NCBI RefSeq assembly: GCF_938020365.1
Contig: NZ_CALIIB010000062.1
Location: forward strand, 1 to 29,100
From: an uncultured Streptococcus sp.
Lineage (GTDB): Bacteria > Bacillota > Bacilli > Lactobacillales > Streptococcaceae
Direction: 5' to 3'
DNA length: 29,100 bases
In this document: piece by piece, positions 15,454-22,826 of the stretch
How the letters are laid out: each line of letters opens with the position of its first letter
How positions within the stretch are numbered: position 1 is the first letter of the stretch
Notes under the pieces: generated by a model
What the model was told of the DNA's origin: nothing
What the model saw: the letters and a program-made list of their open reading frames with translations, nothing else
The model's database searches: none
Program-made: the position numbers and the translations under genes

Positions 15454-17610
15454 TTATCGATGTTCAGCTCCTTGGTTAGAACTAGTTGAGCTGCTGGTTG
15501 TTCCAGAACTTGTTGAACTTGTTTGGGAACTAGAGTTGGTACTACTATGTTCTTCGCTAGATTCACTCGTACTTTGGCTTGAAGACTCTGAGCTTGACTC
15601 AGAAGTGGAGCTTGAAGATGATTGGCTATAAGCGCGGCTGTAAGTTGAAGTACCATTGAGATAGAGATAGGATCCGCTACGGAAAAGTCCGCTTGGTGGG
15701 GTCCAGTCTTCATTGCTATAGCCTGTCAGATAGAGCATCATAGAGCGGTAAACATCGGTTGCCACCTTAACTCCATCATCTAAAACAGGAGTGAGGCGAT
15801 TTGAGTAACCGGTCCAAACAGCCATAGAGTATTGTGGAGTGTAGCCAACAAATAGCTCGTCTGGTGTGACAATGCTAGAACTGTAGTAAGGTTTTGTCAA
15901 CTTCTCTAGCTCATCATCTGCATAGTTGGAAGTACCAGTTTTACCTGCTTGATAAACTCCTGGGATTGCAGCATTGGTACCAGTTCCAGACTGAAGAACG
16001 GTCTTCATCATGTCTGTCATCATGTAGGCTGTCGTTTCTTTCATAGCTTTTGATCCGCCATTTGAAAAGACTTTTTCTGTACCGTCGCTAAAGACAACTC
16101 GGTTGACGTATTGTGGTTTGTAATATGTTCCGCCATTAGCAAAGGCAGCGTAGGCAGCAGCCATTTTTTCGCTACTTGCTCCGTATTGGTTACCAGATTC
16201 GCTTGTATTACTTGAAATCGCATTAGAATAATGCATTTCAGGGTAATTAATACCAAGGCCATTGAGGAACTTCAATGAATTATCTAATCCGACTGCTTCC
16301 AGCGATTTGACGGCTGGTACGTTACGGGATTCTTGGATAGCATATTGGATAGTAATCCAGCCATAATAGCGTTTATCCCAGTTATAGACAGGGGTGGATG
16401 TTCCAGGGAAATAGTAAGGAGCATCTTGGATTGAGGCAGCGGTGGAAGTGAAAACGTTATATTCCAAGGCTGGGGCATAATCAGTGATTGGTTTCATGGT
16501 AGAACCCCAGTCGCGATTTGTTTCGACTGCTTGGTTGGTACCAAAAGAAACGTTGGAAGACTGATGGCGAGCACCCAGTTGGGCAATGACTTTCCCGTTG
16601 GTAACATCCATAACGGTTGAAGCCACTTGCAGTTCATCATCTGGATAAGCAACATATTCTTCCGTGTTGTAAATATCCCATAATTTTTTCTGGGCTTCGG
16701 TATTAACGTTAGTATAAACTTCCATACCAGTCGTAAGGACATTGTAGCCAGTTTCTTCTTCGACTTGCTCAATAACTTCTTTTAGGTAGTTATCCATATA
16801 GGCAGGATAGCTAGCTGAATTTTTCAAGCTCTGTAAGCCGTCGGTCACTGGTGTATTGATAGCTTGTTCGTATTGTTCTGGTGAGATGTACTTGAGTTCA
16901 TACATTTCAGATAGTACGAGATTCCGACGCTGAGTGGCAGCTTCTGGATTTGTGTAAGGGTCATATTGGTTAGGAGCCTGAGGCATTCCTGCAAGCAGGG
17001 CAATCTGAGGAAGGGTCAAATCTTTCAAATCTTTGCCATAGTAACTTTGAGAAGCTGTTTGCATCCCGTAATTTCCATTGGACATATAGACTTTATTGAC
17101 ATAGTAGGTCAGGATTTCTTGTTTGGTAGCCTTTCGCTCAAGTTGAGTTGCCAGCCATGCTTCTTGGATTTTCCGAGAAAGGGTAGCATCCGCTGAGGAA
17201 GTGGAGAAATAAGTCAACTTGATCAACTGCTGGGTTAAGGTAGATCCCCCTTGACGTCCGCCTCCTTTCAGGTTGCTTAGGAAGGCTCCTCCTATCCGAA
17301 TGAAATCAACCCCACGGTGATTAAAGAAGCGGTGGTCCTCAATCGCAACGATAGCATCTACTAGCTGTGTAGGGATCTGGTCTGTTGACGCATTGACACG
17401 CTTTTCAGAACCGAGGTCCGCAATCAGATTGTTATCGCTATCGTAAATCTTACTTGAAGTAGTTGCGACAAGGTCCTTCTCAGAAAGGGTAGGAGACTTG
17501 GCGACATAGTATGTGAAGACAAGAACGCCAGTCACAACTCCAATGATAAAGAGAGATAAGAGGGCAGTTGCAAGATATTTTAAGGCCTGCAAAAGGGTTT
17601 GTTTATTCAT
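15454..17610 (-). CDS. pbp1a: Penicillin-binding protein 1A (bifunctional glycosyltransferase/transpeptidase)
   Basis: This class A PBP polymerises lipid II into glycan strands and cross-links them at the outer membrane face. I use ATG at 17610 (MNKQTLLQALKYL), giving 718 residues. A GTG at 17622 is also open, but the ATG has the AGGTGG site and matches the pneumococcal start. One N-terminal membrane helix (about residues 12-36) is followed by the GT51 domain (EDHRFFNHRG, RQGGSTLTQQLIK). The transpeptidase motifs are S370-T-M-K, S428-R-N and K557-T-G-T, at the same numbers as in pneumococcal PBP1a and without the known STMK resistance change. The last 50 or so residues are a disordered Ser/Thr-rich tail. 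It overlaps recU by 8 bases. Confidence 0.97.
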   Translation of the reverse strand: MNKQTLLQALKYLATALLSLFIIGVVTGVLVFTYYVAKSPTLSEKDLVATTSSKIYDSDNNLIADLGSEKRVNASTDQIPTQLVDAIVAIEDHRFFNHRGVDFIRIGGAFLSNLKGGGRQGGSTLTQQLIKLTYFSTSSADATLSRKIQEAWLATQLERKATKQEILTYYVNKVYMSNGNYGMQTASQSYYGKDLKDLTLPQIALLAGMPQAPNQYDPYTNPEAATQRRNLVLSEMYELKYISPEQYEQAINTPVTDGLQSLKNSASYPAYMDNYLKEVIEQVEEETGYNVLTTGMEVYTNVNTEAQKKLWDIYNTEEYVAYPDDELQVASTVMDVTNGKVIAQLGARHQSSNVSFGTNQAVETNRDWGSTMKPITDYAPALEYNVFTSTAASIQDAPYYFPGTSTPVYNWDKRYYGWITIQYAIQESRNVPAVKSLEAVGLDNSLKFLNGLGINYPEMHYSNAISSNTSESGNQYGASSEKMAAAYAAFANGGTYYKPQYVNRVVFSDGTEKVFSNGGSKAMKETTAYMMTDMMKTVLQSGTGTNAAIPGVYQAGKTGTSNYADDELEKLTKPYYSSSIVTPDELFVGYTPQYSMAVWTGYSNRLTPVLDDGVKVATDVYRSMMLYLTGYSNEDWTPPSGLFRSGSYLYLNGTSTYSRAYSQSSSSSTSESSSESSSQSTSESSEEHSSTNSSSQTSSTSSGTTSSSTSSNQGAEHR

Positions 17611-18208
17611 TTGAGATACCACCTAGTAGTTTTTGTTCGATAATTTCAAGGTAAGGGATGCTTGGAAATTGCTTTGTTTCGATTAAAAATCCATGTTCTT
17701 TAATGTAAGATAAAGGGAGAGATTTTCCGCCTTTATCCATCTTATAAAATGTAATCAAATAAGATGCTGGAAGTAGATAGGTCTCCCGCAAGCTGGAGAA
17801 ATGAAGTAAGACAAAGCAAATTCCTTTTTGCTGAAGGACAGCTTCCATATGTTCAATCTGGTGTAGATGGAAATTCTTTAGAGGCATGGCTGTTTTTTGC
17901 CGTGTTTCCTTGGCTTCAAAATCAATATAATGTCCCTTAAAGACGCCAGAATAATCGGTCGTGGATGCCTGTCGGAAGTAGGCCTCCACAATCTTTGCGC
18001 GACTGCGTTGGGGATAGTCCACTTTGACAATCTGAATGGGTGTCGGTTTTTTATGAATGACAGCGAGTCCCCTACTTAAGTAGTAGTTGTTAGATTCGTT
18101 GATCATCTTCTCAAAAGACATCCCGCGATTGGCAAAGTTAACAGCCGTCTTTGAACCTGGATAGGCTAGTTTACTTTTTATCTTTAGCTTGTGAGGGTAG
18201 TTGACCAT
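17603..18208 (-). CDS. recU: Holliday junction resolvase RecU
   Basis: RecU cleaves four-way DNA junctions in recombination and chromosome segregation of Firmicutes. The 201-residue protein has the family pattern NFANRGMSFEKMINESN at the N-terminus. A nuclease core follows with YSGVFKGHYIDFEAKET (metal-binding Asp, Glu and Lys) and then the FHLHQIEHM segment. AAGGAG lies 8 bases before the ATG. recU and pbp1a form the classic recU-ponA operon, with an 8-base overlap here. Confidence 0.96.
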   Translation of the reverse strand: MVNYPHKLKIKSKLAYPGSKTAVNFANRGMSFEKMINESNNYYLSRGLAVIHKKPTPIQIVKVDYPQRSRAKIVEAYFRQASTTDYSGVFKGHYIDFEAKETRQKTAMPLKNFHLHQIEHMEAVLQQKGICFVLLHFSSLRETYLLPASYLITFYKMDKGGKSLPLSYIKEHGFLIETKQFPSIPYLEIIEQKLLGGISNE

Positions 18209-18240
18209 AAAACTCCTTATTGGTACAATAACATCACTCT

Positions 18241-18249
18241 ATTATATCA
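18241..18249 (-). promoter_or_regulatory. Extended -10 promoter of recU-pbp1a
   Basis: On the minus strand TGATATAAT (18249 to 18241) is an extended -10 about 33 bases before recU. The same 67-bp gap must also drive ypsA on the other strand. TTGGTA (18220-18225), 17 bp and TATATC (18243-18248) is a weak candidate there, overlapping the recU box. Confidence 0.55.
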
Positions 18250-18275
18250 TAAAAATATTTTTTGAGGGAGAATAA

Positions 18276-18803
18276 ATGACAAGTCTATTAATTGTAGGTT
18301 ATAAGGCTTTTGAACTTGGCATTATGAATGAAAAAGACATACGCATCAAGATCATCAAAGAAGCAGTCAGACGGGATTTACAGCGCCTGCTGGATGAAGG
18401 ATTGGAGTGGCTCATCTTTACGGGAAATCTAGGTTTTGAAGCTTGGGTTTTGGAAGTTGCTCAGGAATTGAGAGAAGACTATAATTTCAAGATTGCTACG
18501 ATTTTTCTTTTTGAGGATCAGGGAAAAAATTGGAACGAAGGAAATCAGGCTAAACTAGCGGATTTTAAACAAGTAGATTTTGTCAAATATGCTTATCCTA
18601 GCTATCAAAATCCGAGTCAATTTCGCGAGTACAACCAATTTTTGATTCAGAATACAGATGGAGCTTACCTGTTTTACGATGAGGAAAATGAGACCAATCT
18701 TAAGTATCTTTACAGGGAGATGAAGAATCAAGAACAGTATTTTATCAAAAAATTAACATTTGATGATCTGAATGAGGTTGCAGAAATTTTTTCGGAAAAG
18801 TAG
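18276..18803 (+). CDS. ypsA: YpsA family protein (DUF1273, SLOG fold)
   Basis: The 175-residue protein belongs to the YpsA/DUF1273 family, whose Rossmann-like SLOG fold is proposed to bind nucleotides. The first strand is TSLLIVGYK and a glycine loop TGNLG (49-53) is followed by FEAWVLEVA, both typical. The family is strikingly linked to gpsB. In Bacillus and Staphylococcus YpsA affects cell division, but its ligand and biochemical role are not settled. GGGAG precedes the ATG. gpsB starts 71 bases after the stop with its own promoter. Confidence 0.9.
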   Translation: MTSLLIVGYKAFELGIMNEKDIRIKIIKEAVRRDLQRLLDEGLEWLIFTGNLGFEAWVLEVAQELREDYNFKIATIFLFEDQGKNWNEGNQAKLADFKQVDFVKYAYPSYQNPSQFREYNQFLIQNTDGAYLFYDEENETNLKYLYREMKNQEQYFIKKLTFDDLNEVAEIFSEK

Positions 18804-18813
18804 GGTATAAATC

Positions 18814-18843
18814 TTGCTTTTTATAGGTGATTTCGTATATAAT
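18814..18843 (+). promoter_or_regulatory. Promoter of gpsB
   Basis: TTGCTT (18814-18819), an 18-bp spacer and TATAAT (18838-18843) lie 31 bases before the gpsB ATG. Confidence 0.65.
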
Positions 18844-18874
18844 TGGATATGATAAACTAGATTGGAGTGAGAGC

Positions 18875-19219
18875 ATGGCGAGTATTATTTATACAGCAAA
18901 AGATATTTTTGATCAAGACTTTAAGCGTGAAGTGCGAGGATATAGCAAGGCTGAAGTGGATGAGTTTTTGGATGATGTGATTAAGGATTATGAAACTTAT
19001 GCAGCTTTGGTAAAGGAGTTGCGTGAGGAGATTGCCCTTCTGAAGGAACAAGTATCGAATCAAGAAACTCCTACTCCTTCCGCGCCTAGTCAGCCAGCTC
19101 AACCAACGATTGAGATGCCACAGATGGGAACAGCGACAAACTTCGATATTTTGAAACGCTTAAGCCGTTTGGAAAAAGAAGTTTTTGGCAAACAGATTCT
19201 GGACAACGAGGAGCAATAA
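18875..19219 (+). CDS. gpsB: Cell division protein GpsB
   Basis: GpsB is a membrane-associated coiled-coil adaptor that joins class A PBPs and other division proteins and balances septal with peripheral wall synthesis. From this ATG (MASIIYTAKDIFDQDF) it is 114 residues. An upstream in-frame start at 18827 would overlap the promoter and was rejected. The N-terminal DivIVA-like domain (KREVRGYSKAEVDEFLDDVIKDYE) and coiled coil run to about residue 62. A Pro/Gln/Thr linker (63-84) and a C-terminal helix for trimerisation (NFDILKRLSRLEKEVFG) follow. GGAGTGA is the ribosome binding site. The RNase P RNA gene starts within about ten bases of the stop. Its partner PBP1a is encoded nearby on the other strand. 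Confidence 0.95.
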   Translation: MASIIYTAKDIFDQDFKREVRGYSKAEVDEFLDDVIKDYETYAALVKELREEIALLKEQVSNQETPTPSAPSQPAQPTIEMPQMGTATNFDILKRLSRLEKEVFGKQILDNEEQ

Positions 19220-19227
19220 TGTTGCAG

Positions 19228-19612
19228 AGTGCAATTTTTGGATAATCGCGTGAAGATTTGATATTTTCATGAGGAAAGTCCATGCTAGCACCGGCTGTGA
19301 TGCTGGTAGTGTTTGTGCTAGGCGAAACAATAAGCCTAGGGACGGAGTAATCCGTTACGGCGACTGAAAAGGCTAAGTCTTTAGATAGGTCTGAATAGGT
19401 CTGAAAGTGCCACAGTGACGTAGTTCTTCTGGAAACAGAAGAAGTGGAACGCGGTAAACCCCTCAAGCTAGCAACCCAAACTTTGGTCGGGGCACGGAAT
19501 GCGTGGAAACGAACATAGCATTCTGACTGGAAACAGTAGACAGATGATTATCGAAGGAGATGGTACCTAGTCATTTCTGGAACAAAACATGGCTTATAGA
19601 AAATTGCACATA
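19228..19612 (+). ncRNA. rnpB: RNase P RNA (bacterial type B)
   Basis: This is the catalytic RNA that removes 5' leaders from pre-tRNA. The conserved core elements are all present: GAGGAAAGTCCATGCT (19271-19286), the AGTGCCACAGTGACG region, GGAACGCGGTAAACCCC, and AACAAAACATGGCTTA near the 3' end. The two ends pair to form helix P1 (GTGCAATTTT at the 5' end with AAAATTGCAC at the 3' end). These features match the Bacillus-type (type B) structure. The exact termini are estimated from P1. A terminator follows at once. The ypsA-gpsB-rnpB-ypsC order is the same as in Bacillus subtilis. Confidence 0.97.
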
Positions 19613-19616
19613 GGTT

Positions 19617-19638
19617 AGCTAGCGTATGCTAGCTTTTT
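19617..19638 (+). terminator. Terminator of rnpB
   Basis: AGCTAGC (19617-19623) pairs with GCTAGCT (19628-19634) over a GTAT loop and is followed by T residues. Confidence 0.85.
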
Positions 19639-19658
19639 GATTAAGGTATAGACTCCCT

Positions 19659-19687
19659 TTGACAGAAGTGAGCTGAAGGGATAAAAT
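19659..19687 (+). promoter_or_regulatory. Promoter of the ypsC-mapZ operon
   Basis: A consensus -35 TTGACA (19659-19664), exactly 17 bp, and TAAAAT (19682-19687) give a good promoter with a leader of about 105 bases before the methyltransferase. The leader shows no structure I can name. Confidence 0.75.
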
Positions 19688-19798
19688 GAGGAAAGCAAGT
19701 TTTTTCTCAAAATGAGGAGCCAAGCAAGAACATTCTGCTTTCTAGCTGAGGCCAGCTTTTAGAGTATAGCCAATCAGAAATTGATAGAGTAAGAAAGA

Positions 19799-20953
19799 AT
19801 GAAAGAAAGATTTAATTTAATTGCTACTGCAGCAGCAGGTCTGGAAGCTGTGGTAGGCCGCGAGGTTCGGGATTTGGGTCTAGATTGTCAGGTTGAAAAT
19901 GGCCGTGTTCGCTTTAGTGGAGACATGGCTACCATCATTCAAACCAATCTATGGCTGCGCTCGGCAGATCGGATCAAGATTGTTGTGGGAACATTTCCAG
20001 CCAAAACATTTGAAGAGCTTTTTCAAGGTGTCTTTGCCTTGGACTGGGAAAATTATCTGCCCTTAGGTGCCAAATTTCCCATTTCTAAAGCTAAGTGTGT
20101 CAAGTCAAAACTGCATAACGAGCCCAGCGTTCAAGCCATTTCAAAAAAAGCAGTTGTAAAAAAACTGCAAAAGCATTATGCTCGTCCAGAGGGGGTTCCC
20201 CTGCAGGAAAATGGAGCAGAGTTTAAGATTGAAGTTTCCATTTTGAAAGATTTAGTAACGGTCATGATTGATACCAGTGGTTCTAGCTTGTTCAAACGTG
20301 GCTATCGGACTGAGAAGGGCGGAGCACCAATCAAGGAAAATATGGCAGCTGCGATTTTACTTTTGTCAAACTGGTATCCGGACAAACCCTTGATTGACCC
20401 GACTTGTGGATCAGGAACCTTCTGTATCGAAGCGGCTATGATTGGGATGAAGATGGCGCCAGGTTTACACCGTTCCTTTGCTTTTGAAGACTGGAATTGG
20501 GTAGATAAGGACTTGGTACGTCGGCTTCGGGCAGAGGCCCTAGCTCAGATTGACCAAGATATTCAGCTGGATATTTCAGGTTCTGACTTGGATGCCCGTT
20601 TGGTAGAGATTGCCAAGAAAAATGCGGAAGAAGCGGGTGTTGCTGACCAGATTCAATTTAAGCAAATGCGTCTGCAAGACCTTCATACGGACAAGATCAA
20701 TGGTGTCATTATTTCCAATCCGCCTTATGGTGAGCGTTTGTTGGACGATGATGCGGTGACCAAGCTCTATCAAGAAATGGGACAAACTTTTGCTCCTTTG
20801 AAGACCTGGAGTAAATTTATCTTGACCAGTGATGAGGCCTTTGAAGCCAAATATGGCAGTCAGGCGGATAAAAAGCGAAAACTTTACAATGGTACTTTAA
20901 AAGTTGATTTATATCAATACTTTGGCCAAAGGGTCAAAAGACAACTAGATTAG
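19799..20953 (+). CDS. ypsC: THUMP-domain class I SAM RNA methyltransferase (YpsC/RlmL family)
   Basis: This is a 384-residue member of the family often misnamed N6-adenine DNA methylase. Homologues are 23S rRNA guanine-N2 methyltransferases related to the N-terminal half of E. coli RlmL. The N-terminal 160 or so residues form a ferredoxin-like and THUMP RNA-binding region (NLIATAAAGLEAVVGREVRDL at the start). The Rossmann part has the SAM loop DPTCGSG (200-206) and the catalytic NPPY (307-310, NPPYGERL). The ribosome binding site is weak (AGAGTAAGAAAG). mapZ follows after 12 bases, so they share a transcript. The precise target base is an inference from homologues. Confidence 0.92.
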   Translation: MKERFNLIATAAAGLEAVVGREVRDLGLDCQVENGRVRFSGDMATIIQTNLWLRSADRIKIVVGTFPAKTFEELFQGVFALDWENYLPLGAKFPISKAKCVKSKLHNEPSVQAISKKAVVKKLQKHYARPEGVPLQENGAEFKIEVSILKDLVTVMIDTSGSSLFKRGYRTEKGGAPIKENMAAAILLLSNWYPDKPLIDPTCGSGTFCIEAAMIGMKMAPGLHRSFAFEDWNWVDKDLVRRLRAEALAQIDQDIQLDISGSDLDARLVEIAKKNAEEAGVADQIQFKQMRLQDLHTDKINGVIISNPPYGERLLDDDAVTKLYQEMGQTFAPLKTWSKFILTSDEAFEAKYGSQADKKRKLYNGTLKVDLYQYFGQRVKRQLD

Positions 20954-20965
20954 AAAGGAAATGCT

Positions 20966-22438
20966 GTGAGCAAAGAAGAAAAGATGCCAACAGAGCAAGA
21001 ATCAAAGGAAACCGTTCTTGACTTAGAAGATGCGAAAGAAATGACGGTCGGTCAGGCTGCTCGGAAAAACGAGGAAGTCGAAGCTGGTGTGACTGAAGGA
21101 GATAATATCCTTGATAAATACATCAAGCAACACCGAGATGAAATCGAGGCTGGGAAATTTGAAACCCAAAAGCTGAGAATCATGGAAGAGCTGGCACAAC
21201 AAAAAGAAGCTTTGATACAAGAAACTATCAAACAGCTTAAGAGTCAGTCTCAGGCGAAGGAAAATACTGCCAATGTGGCATCACCTTCGGCGCAGCCAGT
21301 GAAAGCAGAAACTGTAAACTCGGCAAACGTAGAGACTACAAAGGCTGCACAACCAGCGCTAACAGTTGCAGCTGAAGCACCAATCATCCCGGCAACAAAG
21401 CCGGTATCAAATCCAGTTCCAACAGTGTTTGAAGATGAGGACGAGCCTGAGACAAAGCCTTTCTACAAGAAGAAAGTCTTCCTATACTCGGCCTTAGGTC
21501 TTGTAGCACTTGCCGCTGGAACGACTTGGTATTTCCATCAAGGGTTGGGGAGTCACAAGTCGACAACTGGTTCCAGCTCGACTGTTTCTTCTAGCAAAAA
21601 GAAATCTGCAAGTTCCAGTGAATCTAGGAAAGAGGCTGCTAAAGAATTTGAAGACCTTTATGCTAGCTTCTTTACGGATAGTAGTCAGACAGCTATCAAA
21701 AATGACAAGTTTGGCGATTTGGATAAGCTGAAAGCTAAGTTAGATGTCTTAACTGGCAGCTCAGAATACACAGCTGCTAAGAAGAAGTATGATGATCTTG
21801 TTAAGCAAATTTCTGCTATCCAAAGTGTGAATTCGCAATTCAATACGGGTGCTATCGTTGATGGTGTCTTGAAGACGGATGCCCAAGTGAAAGAAAACGC
21901 TAATCTTCCAGATGTATCGACAGGTAATGGCAAGTTGGATGAGGTCTTGAAGGCGGCTATTGCTCAAGGACGCAGTCAACAGTTGCCAGCACCGGCGCCT
22001 AGTCCAACAGTGGAACCGTCAGCGCCATCAACAACACCAACAGTGCCAGCCGCACCATCAACGCAGCCAGCTGTTAATCCTGCGCCTAGTGATCCTAGTG
22101 GCATTAGAAATGCAGAAACTGGTATCGGACTGCCAAGTGCAGGAGTTAACCTCCAGCGCCACCTTAGCCGTGTACCTTACAATCAAGCAGCTATCGATGA
22201 TGTGAACAACCCTGCTTGGACATTCAATCCAGGTGTTTTAGAAACGATCCTCAAGGTGTCTCGCGAGCGTGGCTATATCACAGGAGACCAGTTTATCCTT
22301 GAAAAAGTTAACATTGTCAAGGGGAATGGCTACTACAATCTCTATAAACCAGACGGTACATACCTATTTAGTATGAACTGTAAAACAGGCTACTTTGTAG
22401 GAAATGGAGCTGGGTATGCAGAAGATTTGGATTATTAA
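20966..22438 (+). CDS. mapZ: Mid-cell-anchored protein Z (MapZ/LocZ), FtsZ-ring positioning factor
   Basis: MapZ marks the division site in streptococci, binds FtsZ by its cytoplasmic N-terminus and peptidoglycan by its outer domain, and is a substrate of the Ser/Thr kinase StkP. The 490-residue protein has the conserved FtsZ-binding region (EMTVGQAARKNEEVEAG, then ILDKYIKQHRDEIEAG). An acidic and Ala/Pro-rich cytoplasmic linker, a single helix at 171-190 and an outer subdomain (about 220-340) follow. A Pro/Ala/Ser linker (about 341-375) leads to the highly conserved C-terminal domain ending GNGAGYAEDLDY. The start is GTG with AAAGGAA six bases before it. An ATG at 20961 reads only Met-Leu-stop and overlaps this start. 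Confidence 0.95.
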   Translation: MSKEEKMPTEQESKETVLDLEDAKEMTVGQAARKNEEVEAGVTEGDNILDKYIKQHRDEIEAGKFETQKLRIMEELAQQKEALIQETIKQLKSQSQAKENTANVASPSAQPVKAETVNSANVETTKAAQPALTVAAEAPIIPATKPVSNPVPTVFEDEDEPETKPFYKKKVFLYSALGLVALAAGTTWYFHQGLGSHKSTTGSSSTVSSSKKKSASSSESRKEAAKEFEDLYASFFTDSSQTAIKNDKFGDLDKLKAKLDVLTGSSEYTAAKKKYDDLVKQISAIQSVNSQFNTGAIVDGVLKTDAQVKENANLPDVSTGNGKLDEVLKAAIAQGRSQQLPAPAPSPTVEPSAPSTTPTVPAAPSTQPAVNPAPSDPSGIRNAETGIGLPSAGVNLQRHLSRVPYNQAAIDDVNNPAWTFNPGVLETILKVSRERGYITGDQFILEKVNIVKGNGYYNLYKPDGTYLFSMNCKTGYFVGNGAGYAEDLDY

Positions 22439-22470
22439 TCATCTTTCTCGCTGATCTATTCAAAATATAT

Positions 22471-22525
22471 AAAAAAGTTAGACGGATCTGAGCCAAGTAT
22501 CTTGGGTCAGCCGTCTAGCTTTTTT
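22471..22525 (+). terminator. Terminator of ypsC-mapZ
   Basis: AAAAAAGTTAGACGG (22471-22485) pairs with 22511-22525 with one G-U pair. An inner ten-pair stem with one mismatch (22488-22497 with 22501-22510) makes a long hairpin ending in T residues. Confidence 0.88.
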
Positions 22526-22603
22526 GTATAAATAGTTACTTATTGTTAATTCCTATAATAATCTATAGTTTAAATCTCTAGGTTAATATAGATAGTTTAA
22601 AAT

Positions 22604-22662
22604 AGCTTGATTTATCAAGCTTATTTTCAATAAAACAAGATTTCAATAGATTGAATTCTTGT
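22604..22662. repeat. Two adjacent hairpins/dyads upstream of the adhesin gene
   Basis: AGCTTGAT (22604-22611) pairs with 22614-22621. A longer dyad follows: ACAAGATTTCAAT (22635-22647) is mirrored by ATTGAATTCTTGT (22650-22662) with one mismatch, and weaker pairing continues outward. The second dyad contains the promoter -35 box, so it may be an operator. The surrounding 388-bp gap (22439-22826) is AT-rich and has no credible ORF. Confidence 0.6.
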
Positions 22663-22679
22663 CTTATTTCTGTTAGAAT
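22651..22679 (+). promoter_or_regulatory. Promoter of the serine-rich repeat adhesin gene
   Basis: TTGAAT (22651-22656), a 17-bp spacer and TAGAAT (22674-22679) preceded by TGT (extended -10). The transcript would have an untranslated leader of about 140 bases before the ATG at 22827. A purine-rich site (GGAAAGG) lies just before the ATG. Confidence 0.6.
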
Positions 22680-22826
22680 ACTACTTGGAGCATTAGGACA
22701 CCTAGCATAAAAATGTACAAAAGTGTCTATTGTTACTTTTAAACTATGGTATGCAATAAGCCAGCTTCTTTGCTAATGGTCATGAGATTAACAAAAACTG
22801 GCATGTTGGAAAAGGAAAGGAAAAGG

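Noticed and set aside
17611..17622. A GTG start for pbp1a four codons upstream
   Set aside because: The ATG at 17610 has a better spaced AGGTGG site and gives residue numbers identical to pneumococcal PBP1a for all active-site motifs.
18827..18874. An upstream in-frame start for gpsB
   Set aside because: It overlaps the TATAAT of the gpsB promoter. The MASIIYTAKDIF start is the family standard and has GGAGTGA before it.
19086..19466. A minus-strand ORF of 126 residues over rnpB
   Set aside because: It lies antisense to the structured RNase P RNA and the gpsB end and has no coding signals.
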